Source: an uncultured Oscillospiraceae bacterium (GTDB lineage Bacteria; Bacillota; Clostridia; Oscillospirales; Ruminococcaceae). From it: a stretch of 64,000 nucleotides of DNA. The notes under the pieces were generated by a model that did no database searches, had not been told where the DNA came from, and was given only the letters and a program-made list of their open reading frames with translations. Numbering within the stretch: position 1 is the first letter of the stretch; each line of letters opens with the position of its first letter. The stretch is from NCBI GenBank assembly GCA_900542145.1, contig UQMF01000006.1:69020-133019 (forward strand). The letters run 5' to 3'. The translations under genes and the position numbers were made by a program. Below are positions 27,907 through 37,084 of the stretch, one piece after another.

Positions 27907-28445
27907 AAACGGCGATATATCCGGGCAGTTTCGACCCCGTGACGAACGGTCACCTTGACATAATCCAGCGTGCGTCGAAGATGTTCGACAAGCTGGTGGT
28001 GGTAGTACTTATCAATCCCCTCAAGACCTACAGCTTCAGCATGAACGAGCGCTGCGAGTTTCTGAAGGAAGCTACAAGGGATATCCCCAACGTGGAGATA
28101 GCAAGCTTCGACGGACTGCTGGCGGATTACTTCAACCAGCGGCAGGACGTTGACGTGATAGTAAAGGGCATTCGCGCAACGACGGATTTCGAATACGAAT
28201 TCCAGATGGCGCATACGAACAAGGATCTCAATCCCCGGGCGGAAACGGTGTTCATTCCGGCAAGCCTGAAAACGACGTTCGTTTCCTCAAGCATGGTGAA
28301 GCAGGTCGCGATGTTCAACGGCGACCTCAGCAAATACGTCCCCTCGTGCATTCACGAGCAGATACGCACCAGGCTGACCCAGGATTTCGACGCCGCAAGG
28401 GAGCTTGCGCAAAAGAAGTATAAGAATAAGGGAATCACTGATTAA
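27903..28445 (+). CDS. coaD: Phosphopantetheine adenylyltransferase
   Basis: Fourth step of coenzyme A synthesis, transferring AMP to 4'-phosphopantetheine. The nucleotidyltransferase motif YPGSFDPVTNGHLDII is at 6-21, and FVSSSMVKQ is the conserved C-terminal ISSTxVR-type motif. The ATG at 27903 is chosen over the longer frame because the protein then begins MKTAIYPGS. The last codons and the TAA stop lie inside the terminal inverted repeat of a MITE-like element, so the original C-terminus may have been changed slightly (180 residues against about 160 usual). Confidence 0.95.
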   Translation: MKTAIYPGSFDPVTNGHLDIIQRASKMFDKLVVVVLINPLKTYSFSMNERCEFLKEATRDIPNVEIASFDGLLADYFNQRQDVDVIVKGIRATTDFEYEFQMAHTNKDLNPRAETVFIPASLKTTFVSSSMVKQVAMFNGDLSKYVPSCIHEQIRTRLTQDFDAARELAQKKYKNKGITD

Positions 28446-28597
28446 ATCACGCCTAGCGGCTTGTCGCATATCTTGCTTGCATCTTTTCCGCCATCTTGCA
28501 CAATTCGTTCTAGCAAGGCGGCAGCCTTGCGTCGTCCTCATTGTACAATCTGACGAAAAACCTGACGTCGCAATATACGCGCCAGATTTAATCAGTG
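28436..28597. repeat. MITE-like element with 13-bp terminal inverted repeats
   Basis: CACTGATTAAATC at 28436-28448 is repeated in perfect inverted form at 28585-28597. The 162-bp interior has no reading frame but holds a GCAAGGC/GCCTTGC hairpin. The left end carries the coaD stop codon. A 14-base match to the outer end (AAGCACTGATTAAA) occurs at 61235-61248. Confidence 0.7.
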
Positions 28598-28646
28598 CTT
28601 CCCAAGGAAAACCGCTGAATCAATCTCAGGAAAGGAAAATGATATC

Positions 28647-29165
28647 ATGGAATACAGTCTGTTAGATCTCATCTCAATGCTTGACGAGGTAGTCAGGAAG
28701 GCGGCGCCGGTACCGTTCAGCAAGAAGAGCCTTGTAGACGCTTCTGAAATAGACGAGATCGCCACGGAAATGCGGCTTGTCCTCCCCCGGGAGATACAGC
28801 AGGCACAGAACATTGTTGCCGACAAGAACCGCATAATCAGCGACGCCAAGAAGGAAGCGGAGGAGATAATCCGCAAGGCGGAGCAGCAGCGCAGCGCGCT
28901 CATCGACCAGAACTCCATTCTCCAGGAGGCGCGCCGCAGAGCCACCGAGGAGATCGGCGCAGCCCAGAAGCGCTCCGCGCTCATCAGGAATTCCACGCAG
29001 GATTTCACAGACAAAATGCTTTCCCGCGTTGAGGAGCTCATGGTCAAGGACGTGAACGAACTGAGGATCCTTCGCAAGACCCTCTCCAGCGGCACGGAAT
29101 TACAGCAGAAGCCGCAGCTTCCGCAGCAGGCTCAGGCGCAGCAGCCCGAGCAGCCGAAAAAGTAA
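28647..29165 (+). CDS. Coiled-coil hypothetical protein downstream of coaD
   Basis: A 172-residue mostly helical protein. Residues about 45-140 have the heptad and charge pattern of a coiled coil like V-type ATPase subunit E or DivIVA-like proteins, and the tail is Gln/Pro-rich. Such proteins follow coaD in many Clostridia and are often labelled ATPase without proof. AAAGGAAA precedes the ATG. The MITE-like element separates it from coaD, and a strong terminator follows. Cytoplasmic; role unknown. Confidence 0.75.
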   Translation: MEYSLLDLISMLDEVVRKAAPVPFSKKSLVDASEIDEIATEMRLVLPREIQQAQNIVADKNRIISDAKKEAEEIIRKAEQQRSALIDQNSILQEARRRATEEIGAAQKRSALIRNSTQDFTDKMLSRVEELMVKDVNELRILRKTLSSGTELQQKPQLPQQAQAQQPEQPKK

Positions 29166-29180
29166 CACAGAACGCAGAAT

Positions 29181-29217
29181 CCCCCGGCAGTCCGAAAACT
29201 GCCGGGGGCATTTTTAT
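29181..29217 (+). terminator. Terminator of the uvrC-coaD operon
   Basis: An 11-bp perfect GC-rich stem (29181-29191 with 29198-29208), a 6-nt loop, then CATTTTTATT. Confidence 0.9.
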
Positions 29218-29224
29218 TGGGGGA

Positions 29225-29375
29225 ACCTCTAAAAACCGGTTTGAAAAGGGAAAATGGGTAGAGTGCGCCGAATGCGATGAAAGCCGACGAAGTAAGGCTG
29301 TATGCCTTACGAGGAGGTTTGAAGAAGCAGGCGGTGTACTATACCCATTTTCCCTCAAACAAGGTTTTTAGAGGT
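29225..29375. repeat. Second MITE-like palindromic element
   Basis: ACCTCTAAAAACC at 29225-29237 pairs perfectly with 29363-29375, and an inner pair of 14 bp (29247-29260 with 29342-29355) is also perfect. The whole 151 bp forms one long hairpin. It shares no ends with the element at 28436-28597. It lies between the terminator and the convergent deacetylase gene. Confidence 0.7.
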
Positions 29376-29384
29376 GACCTTGGA

Positions 29385-30254
29385 TCAGTTGTACTGATTC
29401 TTCTGCATTACGTTGGTGTAGACCTTCTCCATGTCCGGCTCAATTCCCTTTGCCTTGAACAGCTCGGTCACCGTCACGAACTTGTATCCCTGCTTCTGAA
29501 GCTCCGGAATGATGGTGTCCAGCGCCTCCACAGTCATGGAGTTGCCCTCTGCGTCGTGCAGCAGGATTATGTCGCCGTCCTTTGCCTGCTTGAGGATCAT
29601 TCGCGCACGCATTTCAGCGGTCACTCTGTCCTCCCAGTCGTTCGCGCCTATTCCGGCGATGAACGGAACGTCGATGTTGTCGAACATGATCTGATGAACC
29701 GCGATGTACGGCGGACGGAAGAACTTCGTGTGCTCCCCGGTTATCTCATACACCTTTCCGTCGGTGTAGTCGTATTCCGCCTTTATCTCCTCCGCGGAAA
29801 GCTCCGTCATATTGCTGTGGGTGCGGCTGTGATTGTCGATCTCGCAGCCCAGGTCATACGCGCGCTTCACTGCCTTCGCGCTCTCGTCGTCAATATTATT
29901 GCCGACGAGGAAGAACGACGCAACAATGCCATACTTCTCCAGCTTGTCGATCACTTCGTTCGTCGTGGTGGAATTCGGTCCGTCGTCGAACGTAAGCGCG
30001 ATGTACTTAACTTCCTCGCTCATCTCTGTTTCCTCCGTTGTGGGATCGGCACTTCCGGCGGTATCCGGCACAGCTTCCTCGCCGGAGCCGCTGTCGGCGG
30101 TTCCGGCGGCGATGTCCGCAGTCACCTCGGATATCACCTCGCCGACCTTGTCCGTAACGCTGCCGCTCCCGGAAGGCGACCCGGCGCACGCCGTCAGCAT
30201 GGACACCGCCGTCAGCGCCGCCAGGATACCCTTAATTATCATCGTTTTCTTCAC
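29385..30254 (-). CDS. Polysaccharide deacetylase (NodB) lipoprotein
   Basis: A 289-residue exported CE4 esterase that removes acetyl groups from cell-wall glycans such as peptidoglycan or chitin-like chains. Lipobox LTAC gives Cys23. The NodB domain has LTFDDGPNSTT with the catalytic and metal Asp pair, DNHSRTH with metal-binding His residues, FRPPYIA, and ILLHDAEG. It starts 8 bases after the leuS stop and is probably cotranscribed, an unusual pairing. Confidence 0.9.
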   Translation of the reverse strand: MKKTMIIKGILAALTAVSMLTACAGSPSGSGSVTDKVGEVISEVTADIAAGTADSGSGEEAVPDTAGSADPTTEETEMSEEVKYIALTFDDGPNSTTTNEVIDKLEKYGIVASFFLVGNNIDDESAKAVKRAYDLGCEIDNHSRTHSNMTELSAEEIKAEYDYTDGKVYEITGEHTKFFRPPYIAVHQIMFDNIDVPFIAGIGANDWEDRVTAEMRARMILKQAKDGDIILLHDAEGNSMTVEALDTIIPELQKQGYKFVTVTELFKAKGIEPDMEKVYTNVMQKNQYN

Positions 30255-30262
30255 CTGGCGCC

Positions 30263-32689
30263 TTACTTTACAACGATGTTGACCAGCTTGTTCGGGACGG
30301 CGATCTTCTTGACGATGGTCTTGCCGTCTGTCAGCGCCTTTACCTCCGGCAGGTCGAGAGCCAGCTTCTCCAGCCCTTCCTTGTCGCAGTTCACGGGAGC
30401 GCTGAAGCGTGCCTTTACCTTGCCGTTGACCTGAACAACGATCTCTACGCTGTCCTCAACACACAGCTTCTCGTCGTACTCTACCCACTTCTGCTCGTTG
30501 AGCACGCCCTCGTAGCCCATTACCTGGTACAGTTCCTCGGTGATGTGCGGAGCGAACGGGTTCAGCAGTATCAGCAGGGTTCTGTAGTCCGCCCGGGTAA
30601 GGGAGCCTGCCGCGTCTATCTCGTTGAGAAGTCCCATCATTGTTGCGATGGCGGTATTGAACTTCAGCGTTTCGATGTCCTCGCTGACCTTCTTTATAGT
30701 CTTGTGCATGGAAGCGCGCAGCTTGTCGCTGTACTCGTCGCCGGGCACTACCTTATCCTGCATTGCCCATACTCTGTCGAGGAAGCGCTTGCAGCCCTTG
30801 ATTCCGTTCTCCTGCCAGGGAGCTGCCTTCTCGAAGTCGCCGACGAACATCTCGTACAGACGGAGGGTATCCGCGCCAAACTCCCTGACCACATCATCAG
30901 GATTTACGACATTGCCCTTGGACTTTGACATCTTGGTGAACTCGCCGGGACGCTCGGGATCCTTGCCGAGGATCATTCCGTGGGAGGTACGCTTCATATA
31001 CGGCTCCTTGCAGGGAACTACGCCCTGGTCGTACAGGAACTTGTGCCAGAAGCGGCTGTACAGCAGGTGAAGCGTAGTGTGCTCCATACCGCCGTTGTAC
31101 CAGTCGACCGGCATCCAGTACTTGAGCGCTTCCCTGGAAGCAAGCTCCTTGTCGTTATGCGGATCGCAGTAGCGCAGGAAGTACCAGCTGGAGCCAGCCC
31201 ACTGGGGCATGGTGTCGGTTTCGCGCTTTGCCGGACCGCCGCAGCACGGGCAGGTGGTGTTGATGAAGCTCTCCAGCGTAGACAGCGGGCTTTCTCCGGT
31301 GTCTGTGGGCATGTAGCTGTCAACCTCCGGCAGCCTGAGAGGAAGCTCGCTCTCGGGGAGCGCTACCCAGCCGCACTTCTCGCAGTTGACAACGGGAATA
31401 GGCTCGCCCCAGTATCTCTGACGGGAGAATACCCAGTCACGCAGCTTGTAGTTGACCTTCTCGCGGCCCTTGCCGTTTGCTGTGAGCCACTCCTTGATCT
31501 TTACCTTTGCGTCCTCAACGGAAAGTCCGTTCAGGAACTCGGAGTTCACCATAACGCCGGTAGCGCAGTCGGTGAAGGCTTCCTTCTGAACATCCTCGCC
31601 GCCCTTTACTACCTCGATGATGGGCAGGCTGAATACCTTGGCGAACTCCCAGTCACGGGTATCGTGCGCCGGAACCGCCATGATTGCACCGGTGCCGTAG
31701 GTCATCAGAACATAGTCAGAAATGAAGATCGGAATCTCCTTGCCGTTTACGGGATTAATCGCGCGGACGCCCTCCAGCTTTACGCCGGTCTTGTCCTTGT
31801 TCATCTCGGTGCGGTCGAAGTCGGACTTGCGCGCAGCCGCCGCCTGGTATTCGCGGATAGCGTCCATATTCTGGAGCTTGTCAGCCCACTTCTCAATGAT
31901 GGGGTGCTCCGGAGAGATTACCATATAAGTCGCGCCGAACAGGGTGTCAGGGCGTGTGGTGTATACGGTCAGCATGTCGCCGGAAGTGGTGGTGAAATCC
32001 ACCTCGGCGCCGGTGGATCTGCCGATCCAGTTCTTCTGCGCAGTCTTTATCTTCTCGAAATAGTCAACGCTGTCGAGATCGTCGATGAGCCTCTGGGCAT
32101 ATTCGGTTATCTTGAGCATCCACTGGCTCTTGACCTTGTGGACAACCTCGCCGCCGCAGCGCTCGCAGACGCCGTTTACGACCTCCTCGTTAGCCAGTAC
32201 GACCTTACAGGAGGTGCACCAGTTCACGTTCATTTCCTTCTTATAGGCAAGACCTGCCTTGAACAGCTTGAGGAATATCCACTGCGTCCACTTGAAGTAG
32301 TCGGGATCGGTGGTGTTTATCTCCCTGTCCCAGTCAAAGGAAAGACCCAGGGACTTGAGCTGTGCCTTGAAGCGTTCAACATTGTTCTTTGTTACGATAG
32401 CCGGGTGGATCTTGTTCTTGATGGCGAAGTTCTCTGTGGGCAGACCGAATGCGTCCCAGCCCATCGGGAACAGCACGTTATAGCCCTGGAGTCTGCGCTT
32501 TCTGGACACGATATCCATAGCGGTGTAGGGACGGGGGTGACCGATGTGGAGTCCCTGTCCGGAGGGGTAGGGGAACTCTACCAGTGCGTAGAACTTCGGT
32601 CTGGAATAGTCGTTTTCAGCGTGGAACGTCTTGTGCTCGTCCCAATATTTCTGCCACTTGCTTTCAATGGCGGTAAAATCGTAACCCAT
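30263..32689 (-). CDS. leuS: Leucine-tRNA ligase
   Basis: Charges tRNA-Leu. The 808-residue length fits. HIGH is at 48-51, the CP1 editing domain carries TTRPDTLFGATY, and KMSKSKGN is present. A Zn-type Cys pair occurs in CPCCGG. It has a near-consensus promoter with a leader of about 50 bases, too short for the T-box riboswitch that often precedes leuS in Firmicutes, so regulation must differ. The deacetylase gene follows. Confidence 0.97.
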   Translation of the reverse strand: MGYDFTAIESKWQKYWDEHKTFHAENDYSRPKFYALVEFPYPSGQGLHIGHPRPYTAMDIVSRKRRLQGYNVLFPMGWDAFGLPTENFAIKNKIHPAIVTKNNVERFKAQLKSLGLSFDWDREINTTDPDYFKWTQWIFLKLFKAGLAYKKEMNVNWCTSCKVVLANEEVVNGVCERCGGEVVHKVKSQWMLKITEYAQRLIDDLDSVDYFEKIKTAQKNWIGRSTGAEVDFTTTSGDMLTVYTTRPDTLFGATYMVISPEHPIIEKWADKLQNMDAIREYQAAAARKSDFDRTEMNKDKTGVKLEGVRAINPVNGKEIPIFISDYVLMTYGTGAIMAVPAHDTRDWEFAKVFSLPIIEVVKGGEDVQKEAFTDCATGVMVNSEFLNGLSVEDAKVKIKEWLTANGKGREKVNYKLRDWVFSRQRYWGEPIPVVNCEKCGWVALPESELPLRLPEVDSYMPTDTGESPLSTLESFINTTCPCCGGPAKRETDTMPQWAGSSWYFLRYCDPHNDKELASREALKYWMPVDWYNGGMEHTTLHLLYSRFWHKFLYDQGVVPCKEPYMKRTSHGMILGKDPERPGEFTKMSKSKGNVVNPDDVVREFGADTLRLYEMFVGDFEKAAPWQENGIKGCKRFLDRVWAMQDKVVPGDEYSDKLRASMHKTIKKVSEDIETLKFNTAIATMMGLLNEIDAAGSLTRADYRTLLILLNPFAPHITEELYQVMGYEGVLNEQKWVEYDEKLCVEDSVEIVVQVNGKVKARFSAPVNCDKEGLEKLALDLPEVKALTDGKTIVKKIAVPNKLVNIVVK

Positions 32690-32741
32690 TTTTTTGATGT
32701 CCTTTCGTGGGGTATTGATGATAATATTTTTACAATACTAT

Positions 32742-32770
32742 ATTATACTATAATTCCGCTCACTTGTCAA
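32742..32770 (-). promoter_or_regulatory. Consensus promoter of leuS
   Basis: On the minus strand TTGACA (32765-32770), a 17-bp spacer, then TATAAT (32742-32747). Both hexamers are perfect consensus. Confidence 0.9.
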
Positions 32771-32801
32771 TCATTATGCGCAAAAAAGCCGTTATCCAGT
32801 G

Positions 32802-33536
32802 CTATTCAGTGAAATGCTCCGCCGCGCGGTCCAGCGCCGCGGAAAGATATTCCGGCTTCTGATTCATGCGGTGTCCGCTGCCCTCAATGCACAGGCGCTG
32901 CATCTCCGGGTTCAGCCGCAGGAATTCCTCCGTGTCCTTACGGGCGACGAGTTCGTCGCTTCCGGCGTACACCGCGAGTATGTCCGGAGTATTCCAGGCG
33001 GCGCAATGGCGCACCTCGTTAAGCTCCAGTAGTTTCCCGTAGAAGCTGTAGGGGATATTCAGCTCCCGGCTCATCTTAACGTGGAATCCGCTGCTTTCCG
33101 CCTGCTCCAGTGTGAATCCCGGCTGGAACAGCTGCATGCACCGCAGGAGAGAATCCGCCATGTTCACCGCCGGAACCCTCAGCACTATCCTCCGGAAAGG
33201 ATCTCCGTAAAGCTCGATACGGCGCAGCAGCAGCGCTCCGCCGAAGCTTGTGCCGAACGCATATTCCGCCGAAAGCTCCTTTTCCACCGTCATTATCTCG
33301 GATATGCAGTTCTCCGGGGACAGCCGGGATTCCGGCTCGGTGCGCTCTCCGTGGCAGGGAAGATCCGGCGCCGCCACCCGGAATCCCACCGGGCACAGTC
33401 GCTCCGCAAGCCCCTCTATCGCCAGGCTGTCCTTGCTGCCGCCGAATCCGTGGACGGCAAGCACCGTGCGACTGAATCCCCCGTCCGTGTATACCTTCAC
33501 CGGAATATCTCCGATGTGAATAACCTCGTTATGCAT
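32802..33536 (-). CDS. Alpha/beta hydrolase
   Basis: A 244-residue cytoplasmic serine hydrolase. Motifs: the oxyanion HGFGG (29-33), the nucleophile elbow GTSFG (Ser97), AGSDE with the likely catalytic Asp, and GSGHRM with the catalytic His. Substrate unknown; carboxyl-ester or acyl-thioester hydrolysis is plausible. The frame continues to 33680, but GGAGGTAAGT precedes the ATG at 33536 and the terminator of the upstream gene lies in between. Confidence 0.85.
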   Translation of the reverse strand: MHNEVIHIGDIPVKVYTDGGFSRTVLAVHGFGGSKDSLAIEGLAERLCPVGFRVAAPDLPCHGERTEPESRLSPENCISEIMTVEKELSAEYAFGTSFGGALLLRRIELYGDPFRRIVLRVPAVNMADSLLRCMQLFQPGFTLEQAESSGFHVKMSRELNIPYSFYGKLLELNEVRHCAAWNTPDILAVYAGSDELVARKDTEEFLRLNPEMQRLCIEGSGHRMNQKPEYLSAALDRAAEHFTE

Positions 33537-33546
33537 ACTTACCTCC

Positions 33547-33574
33547 AAAAAAACGGGAGGGACGCGCCCTCCCG
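33547..33574 (-). terminator. Terminator of the GGDEF-EAL gene
   Basis: On the minus strand an 8-bp perfect stem (CGGGAGGG/CCCTCCCG) with a 5-nt loop is followed by seven T. It lies between the GGDEF-EAL stop and the next gene's Shine-Dalgarno. Confidence 0.88.
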
Positions 33575-33579
33575 GTATA

Positions 33580-36500
33580 TCACTTTTCCAGCGGAGCGAC
33601 CCCGGCGGAGTTATCCTCTGCGCCCTGCTCCGGTGCCTTTTCCTGCCCGTCGTGGGATTCCTTCGCATGCTCCATCTCATCTACGCGCTGCTGCTGTTTC
33701 TCTATCGCGGCGTCCCTCTTGCGCCTGATGTCGTCGAGGTCCGCAAACCACAGTTTCTCAAAATCGACTATCGGCATGGGCTTGGCAAAATAGTATCCCT
33801 GCACCATCGCACAGTGGATCTCCGTCAGGAATTCCACCTGCTCCTTCGTTTCAACGCCCTCGGAGATCACGTCCATGTCAAGGTTGTTGGCAAGGTCCAC
33901 AACAGTGGAGATTACAGCGCGTCCCTTGCGCGTATTCATGGTGTCGCTGAAGAATTCCTTGTCGATCTTCACGACGTCCACTGGCATATCCTTCAGCATG
34001 TTCAGCGAGGAATAGCCGGAGCCGAAGTCGTCCAGGGAAAGCTTGAAGCCTATCTCGTGCAGCTTGTGCATTATCTTGAGCAGCTTCTCCGAATTCTCGG
34101 TGAACACGCTCTCGGTAAGCTCCAGTTCGATGTATTCATACGGGATATCGTACTTGTCCACGATCTCGCGCAGGCGCCAGATATAGTCGTCGTAATTCAG
34201 GTGCAGCCGCGACTGGTTGACGGAAACCACCACCGGCTTCTTTCCATCATCTATCCAGCGGCGCATCGTGCGGCAGACTTCCTCCAAAATGAAGAAATCC
34301 AGCTCGACAACGAATCCGTTCTTTTCGGCTATCGGAATGAAATCCCCGGGGGAGATGAAGCCGAAATCCTTGCTGTTCCAGCGGATAAGCGCCTCGGCGC
34401 CCTCGATATTGCGCGAACGCAGCCCGTACTTCGGCTGGAGGTAACACTGGAATTCGTGCCGCTCCAGTGCAGCCGGCATGATGTTTTCGTAGTCCTTCTC
34501 GCGCAGCGCACGGTCGCGGATAGACCCGTCATAGAACGCTATCGAAGAATAGTGCGTGCCCTTTAGAGTGCTCTTAGCTATCTTGCAGCGGTCAATGGCG
34601 GAGTTTATATCCACCTCGCCGTGATGGCTCTCATGAATGCACTGATTCAGTCTGCAAACTCCGGCGCTGAACACTACCGGGTATTTCACGAACAGGCTGT
34701 TGCGCCGGTCGAACTCGGCGAATATGCTGTTCAGCCGCGATGTGAGCTCAACATCGGTGCCGTTCTTTATCGTCAGGACGAAATTATCGTCTGACATACG
34801 GGCGAACACCTCTTCGCCCTCAAGATGGTCGGAGATCGTCTTGTGAAGGCGCTCCAGCATTCTGTTGCCCTCTTCATATCCCAGGCGGTCGTTGACGTAC
34901 TTGAACTTGTCGATATCAAACAGCGCGATCGCCCAGTTCTCCGCGTTGGTCTTTTTCAGTATCTTCCGTGTGTCCTCGAAATATTTGCGCTTGCTTCTGC
35001 CGCCGGTGAGCGAATCAATGTCAGCCACCCTGCGCGAACGGAATGCCATGGTACATACCACAACAAAAACCGCAGCCAGTACGGCGATCACACCGGAAAC
35101 TATCCAGACGAGATAATCACTGAAGAAATCCCCGGAATCCACTCCGCCGCCGTTCCCGAGCATAGCGGAATACGTGTTGACCAATGCGGAATTCGTGCTC
35201 ATGACCACCAGTGATTTTCCTATTATGCCGGCAAGATCCTTTTCAGAATCCGGCATGGCGATGCACTCGACGTGAAGGGTGCTCCGAACGTCCACTATAT
35301 CAAGGTCGCTGTAATCGCCGCTCAGCGCATAGATCAGATCATAGGCGCTGGCATATGCCAGATCTGCATCTCCGTTTTTTACTGCGTCAAGGCAGAGTCT
35401 TTCATCACTGTATCGAACCTGCGGCGCATTCGGGTACACGGTGGAAAGGTATACACTGATATCCTCGTCGGAGATCGGAATTGCAATCCTTGAGCGTTCG
35501 CTGATGGAAGCCCCGACCTTCCCTGCCGCGGCAACCGGCGTTTTGGAATATGGCGCAGACACCCTGATCCCGGAGAACTGCGCCACAGAAGCGGAGTTCA
35601 CTCCGCCGCATATCGCCTGTACTTCGCCCGCCTTCATTGCGGAAACGCAATCCTTTATGCTGTCATAGGGCACCAGCCTGATCTCCATGCCGGCTATTTC
35701 CCCGAGCTGATTCATCGTTTCAGCCAGGGCGCCGGTCACGGTGTTTCCGTCCACTTGATCAAGCATGCTGGACTGAATATTCACGCCGATGGTGAGCTTC
35801 TTGTTATTTGTCACATAATATTTCTCGGATTCAGTGTAGGCATAGCGCTGTCCGCCGAATCTGGAAACGTATTTTTCGTACATGTTGGAGCTGAAGCTGC
35901 TGTCGGACATCATGATACCACCCACAGCCTCGTCCAGTTCGTCCAGGATATCCTTAGAATTCTCGGTCCCCATGAAGTAGCATTCCGCCGTGGACATCTG
36001 ACATACGATAACGTCGTCCGACCAGCTGCGGAAACAACACTTGGCAACCGCATCAATCTTACCGGAGTTGAAATCCGAGTGCATCTGCTCCTCGGTATTG
36101 TATGCAACGAATTCTGCCTGGCGCAGCCCCGGAGTCAGGAACTCCCCGTTCGGGAAGAACATGCCCTGGTCCTCTGCGAGGTAGCCTATGCGCTTTGTGC
36201 GCAGGCTCTCCAGGTCGGAATAGGTCACGCTGCTGTCCTTGTGCACATACACCGCGGAGAACTTTGTCATCAGTGAAAAGCTGCTGAGGTAGAGTTCGCC
36301 ATCGTAGCCCTGCTCCGCCATCAGGCTCTTCCATGACGAAAGCTCCTGCTCCGTCACGCAGGGGATTATATCCACTTCGCCGGCGGCGAGCTTCTTCGCA
36401 AGCTCCGGCTCCGTCGCGCTCACATACTGGTATGTATCGCCGGTGCGCTTTCCGATCTCGCGGAAGTAATCCGCCGCAAAGCCCGTGGCGTTCGTTCCGT

Positions 36501-36690
36501 TGACCGAAATACCGAAATCCGCATTTGCACCGACCCTGACCGTCGTTCCCTCCGCCATGGCAGGCACGGGGAATGCTGCCAGCGCGACCATCAGCGCTGC
36601 CAGCAGCGGCAGGAGTCTGTTACGGATCCGCCGTGCCAGCCATGCAGTGCATGATCTGTCCGACCATTCCTGTGAACACCTTTTATTCAT
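33580..36690 (-). CDS. Solute-binding-domain GGDEF-EAL sensor, EAL active-looking
   Basis: A 1036-residue signalling protein. After a signal peptide (about 22-46) come two solute-binding type 3 domains (about 48-285 and 297-515), a membrane segment (about 526-549), a GGDEF domain (about 555-720) and an EAL domain (about 730-990). The GGDEF site reads SDDNF at 633-637, so cyclase activity is unlikely. The EAL site is intact (E766-A767-L768-IRW, DDFGSGYSS, EGVE), which predicts c-di-GMP breakdown. The two outside domains suggest amino-acid-like ligands. GGAGGTGCTTC precedes the ATG. Confidence 0.92.
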   Translation of the reverse strand: MNKRCSQEWSDRSCTAWLARRIRNRLLPLLAALMVALAAFPVPAMAEGTTVRVGANADFGISVNGTNATGFAADYFREIGKRTGDTYQYVSATEPELAKKLAAGEVDIIPCVTEQELSSWKSLMAEQGYDGELYLSSFSLMTKFSAVYVHKDSSVTYSDLESLRTKRIGYLAEDQGMFFPNGEFLTPGLRQAEFVAYNTEEQMHSDFNSGKIDAVAKCCFRSWSDDVIVCQMSTAECYFMGTENSKDILDELDEAVGGIMMSDSSFSSNMYEKYVSRFGGQRYAYTESEKYYVTNNKKLTIGVNIQSSMLDQVDGNTVTGALAETMNQLGEIAGMEIRLVPYDSIKDCVSAMKAGEVQAICGGVNSASVAQFSGIRVSAPYSKTPVAAAGKVGASISERSRIAIPISDEDISVYLSTVYPNAPQVRYSDERLCLDAVKNGDADLAYASAYDLIYALSGDYSDLDIVDVRSTLHVECIAMPDSEKDLAGIIGKSLVVMSTNSALVNTYSAMLGNGGGVDSGDFFSDYLVWIVSGVIAVLAAVFVVVCTMAFRSRRVADIDSLTGGRSKRKYFEDTRKILKKTNAENWAIALFDIDKFKYVNDRLGYEEGNRMLERLHKTISDHLEGEEVFARMSDDNFVLTIKNGTDVELTSRLNSIFAEFDRRNSLFVKYPVVFSAGVCRLNQCIHESHHGEVDINSAIDRCKIAKSTLKGTHYSSIAFYDGSIRDRALREKDYENIMPAALERHEFQCYLQPKYGLRSRNIEGAEALIRWNSKDFGFISPGDFIPIAEKNGFVVELDFFILEEVCRTMRRWIDDGKKPVVVSVNQSRLHLNYDDYIWRLREIVDKYDIPYEYIELELTESVFTENSEKLLKIMHKLHEIGFKLSLDDFGSGYSSLNMLKDMPVDVVKIDKEFFSDTMNTRKGRAVISTVVDLANNLDMDVISEGVETKEQVEFLTEIHCAMVQGYYFAKPMPIVDFEKLWFADLDDIRRKRDAAIEKQQQRVDEMEHAKESHDGQEKAPEQGAEDNSAGVAPLEK

Positions 36691-36780
36691 GAAGCACCTC
36701 CGGGTTCATTAGATAACTGGCTGAACCAGCCTCCACGCCCATCTCAATATTTACCAATCAATTCTGCACCATTTACATAC

Positions 36781-36809
36781 ATTATATCAAATTATCTTCC
36801 ACAATTCAA
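36781..36809 (-). promoter_or_regulatory. Promoter of the GGDEF-EAL gene
   Basis: TTGAAT (36804-36809), 17 bp, TATAAT (36781-36786), read on the minus strand. Confidence 0.75.
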
Positions 36810-36879
36810 GAGTATTGTAACAATTTTTCATTGGAGAGCAATAATCTATGTATTATTTTGTTGGATTTGCACAAGAAAC

Positions 36880-36908
36880 TTGACACGGCGTTACAAATGT
36901 GATATACT
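36880..36908 (+). promoter_or_regulatory. Promoter of the GH13 gene
   Basis: TTGACA (36880-36885), 17 bp, TATACT (36903-36908). The leader is about 170 bases and has no riboswitch I recognise; AAAGGAGAG precedes the start. Confidence 0.8.
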
Positions 36909-37084
36909 ATATTTGCAATCTTCCATAGAATTTGGTCATTTTAACGGGGAATCTGACATCAGATTATGTTCAGAGCCGCCAGGACATTCTGTGAATTGCG
37001 CAGGGATCAGACAGGAATCGCCATTATACGACATTCTTCCGATTTCCCGGAACAGCAACGCTTATTTTAAAGGAGAGCTTTTAC

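Noticed and set aside
29277..30434. Long plus-strand frame from the palindromic element into the deacetylase antisense
   Set aside because: It runs opposite a clear NodB deacetylase and starts inside a repeat.
32690..32745. T-box riboswitch before leuS
   Set aside because: The leader between promoter and start is about 50 bases, too short for a T-box, and has no terminator hairpin.
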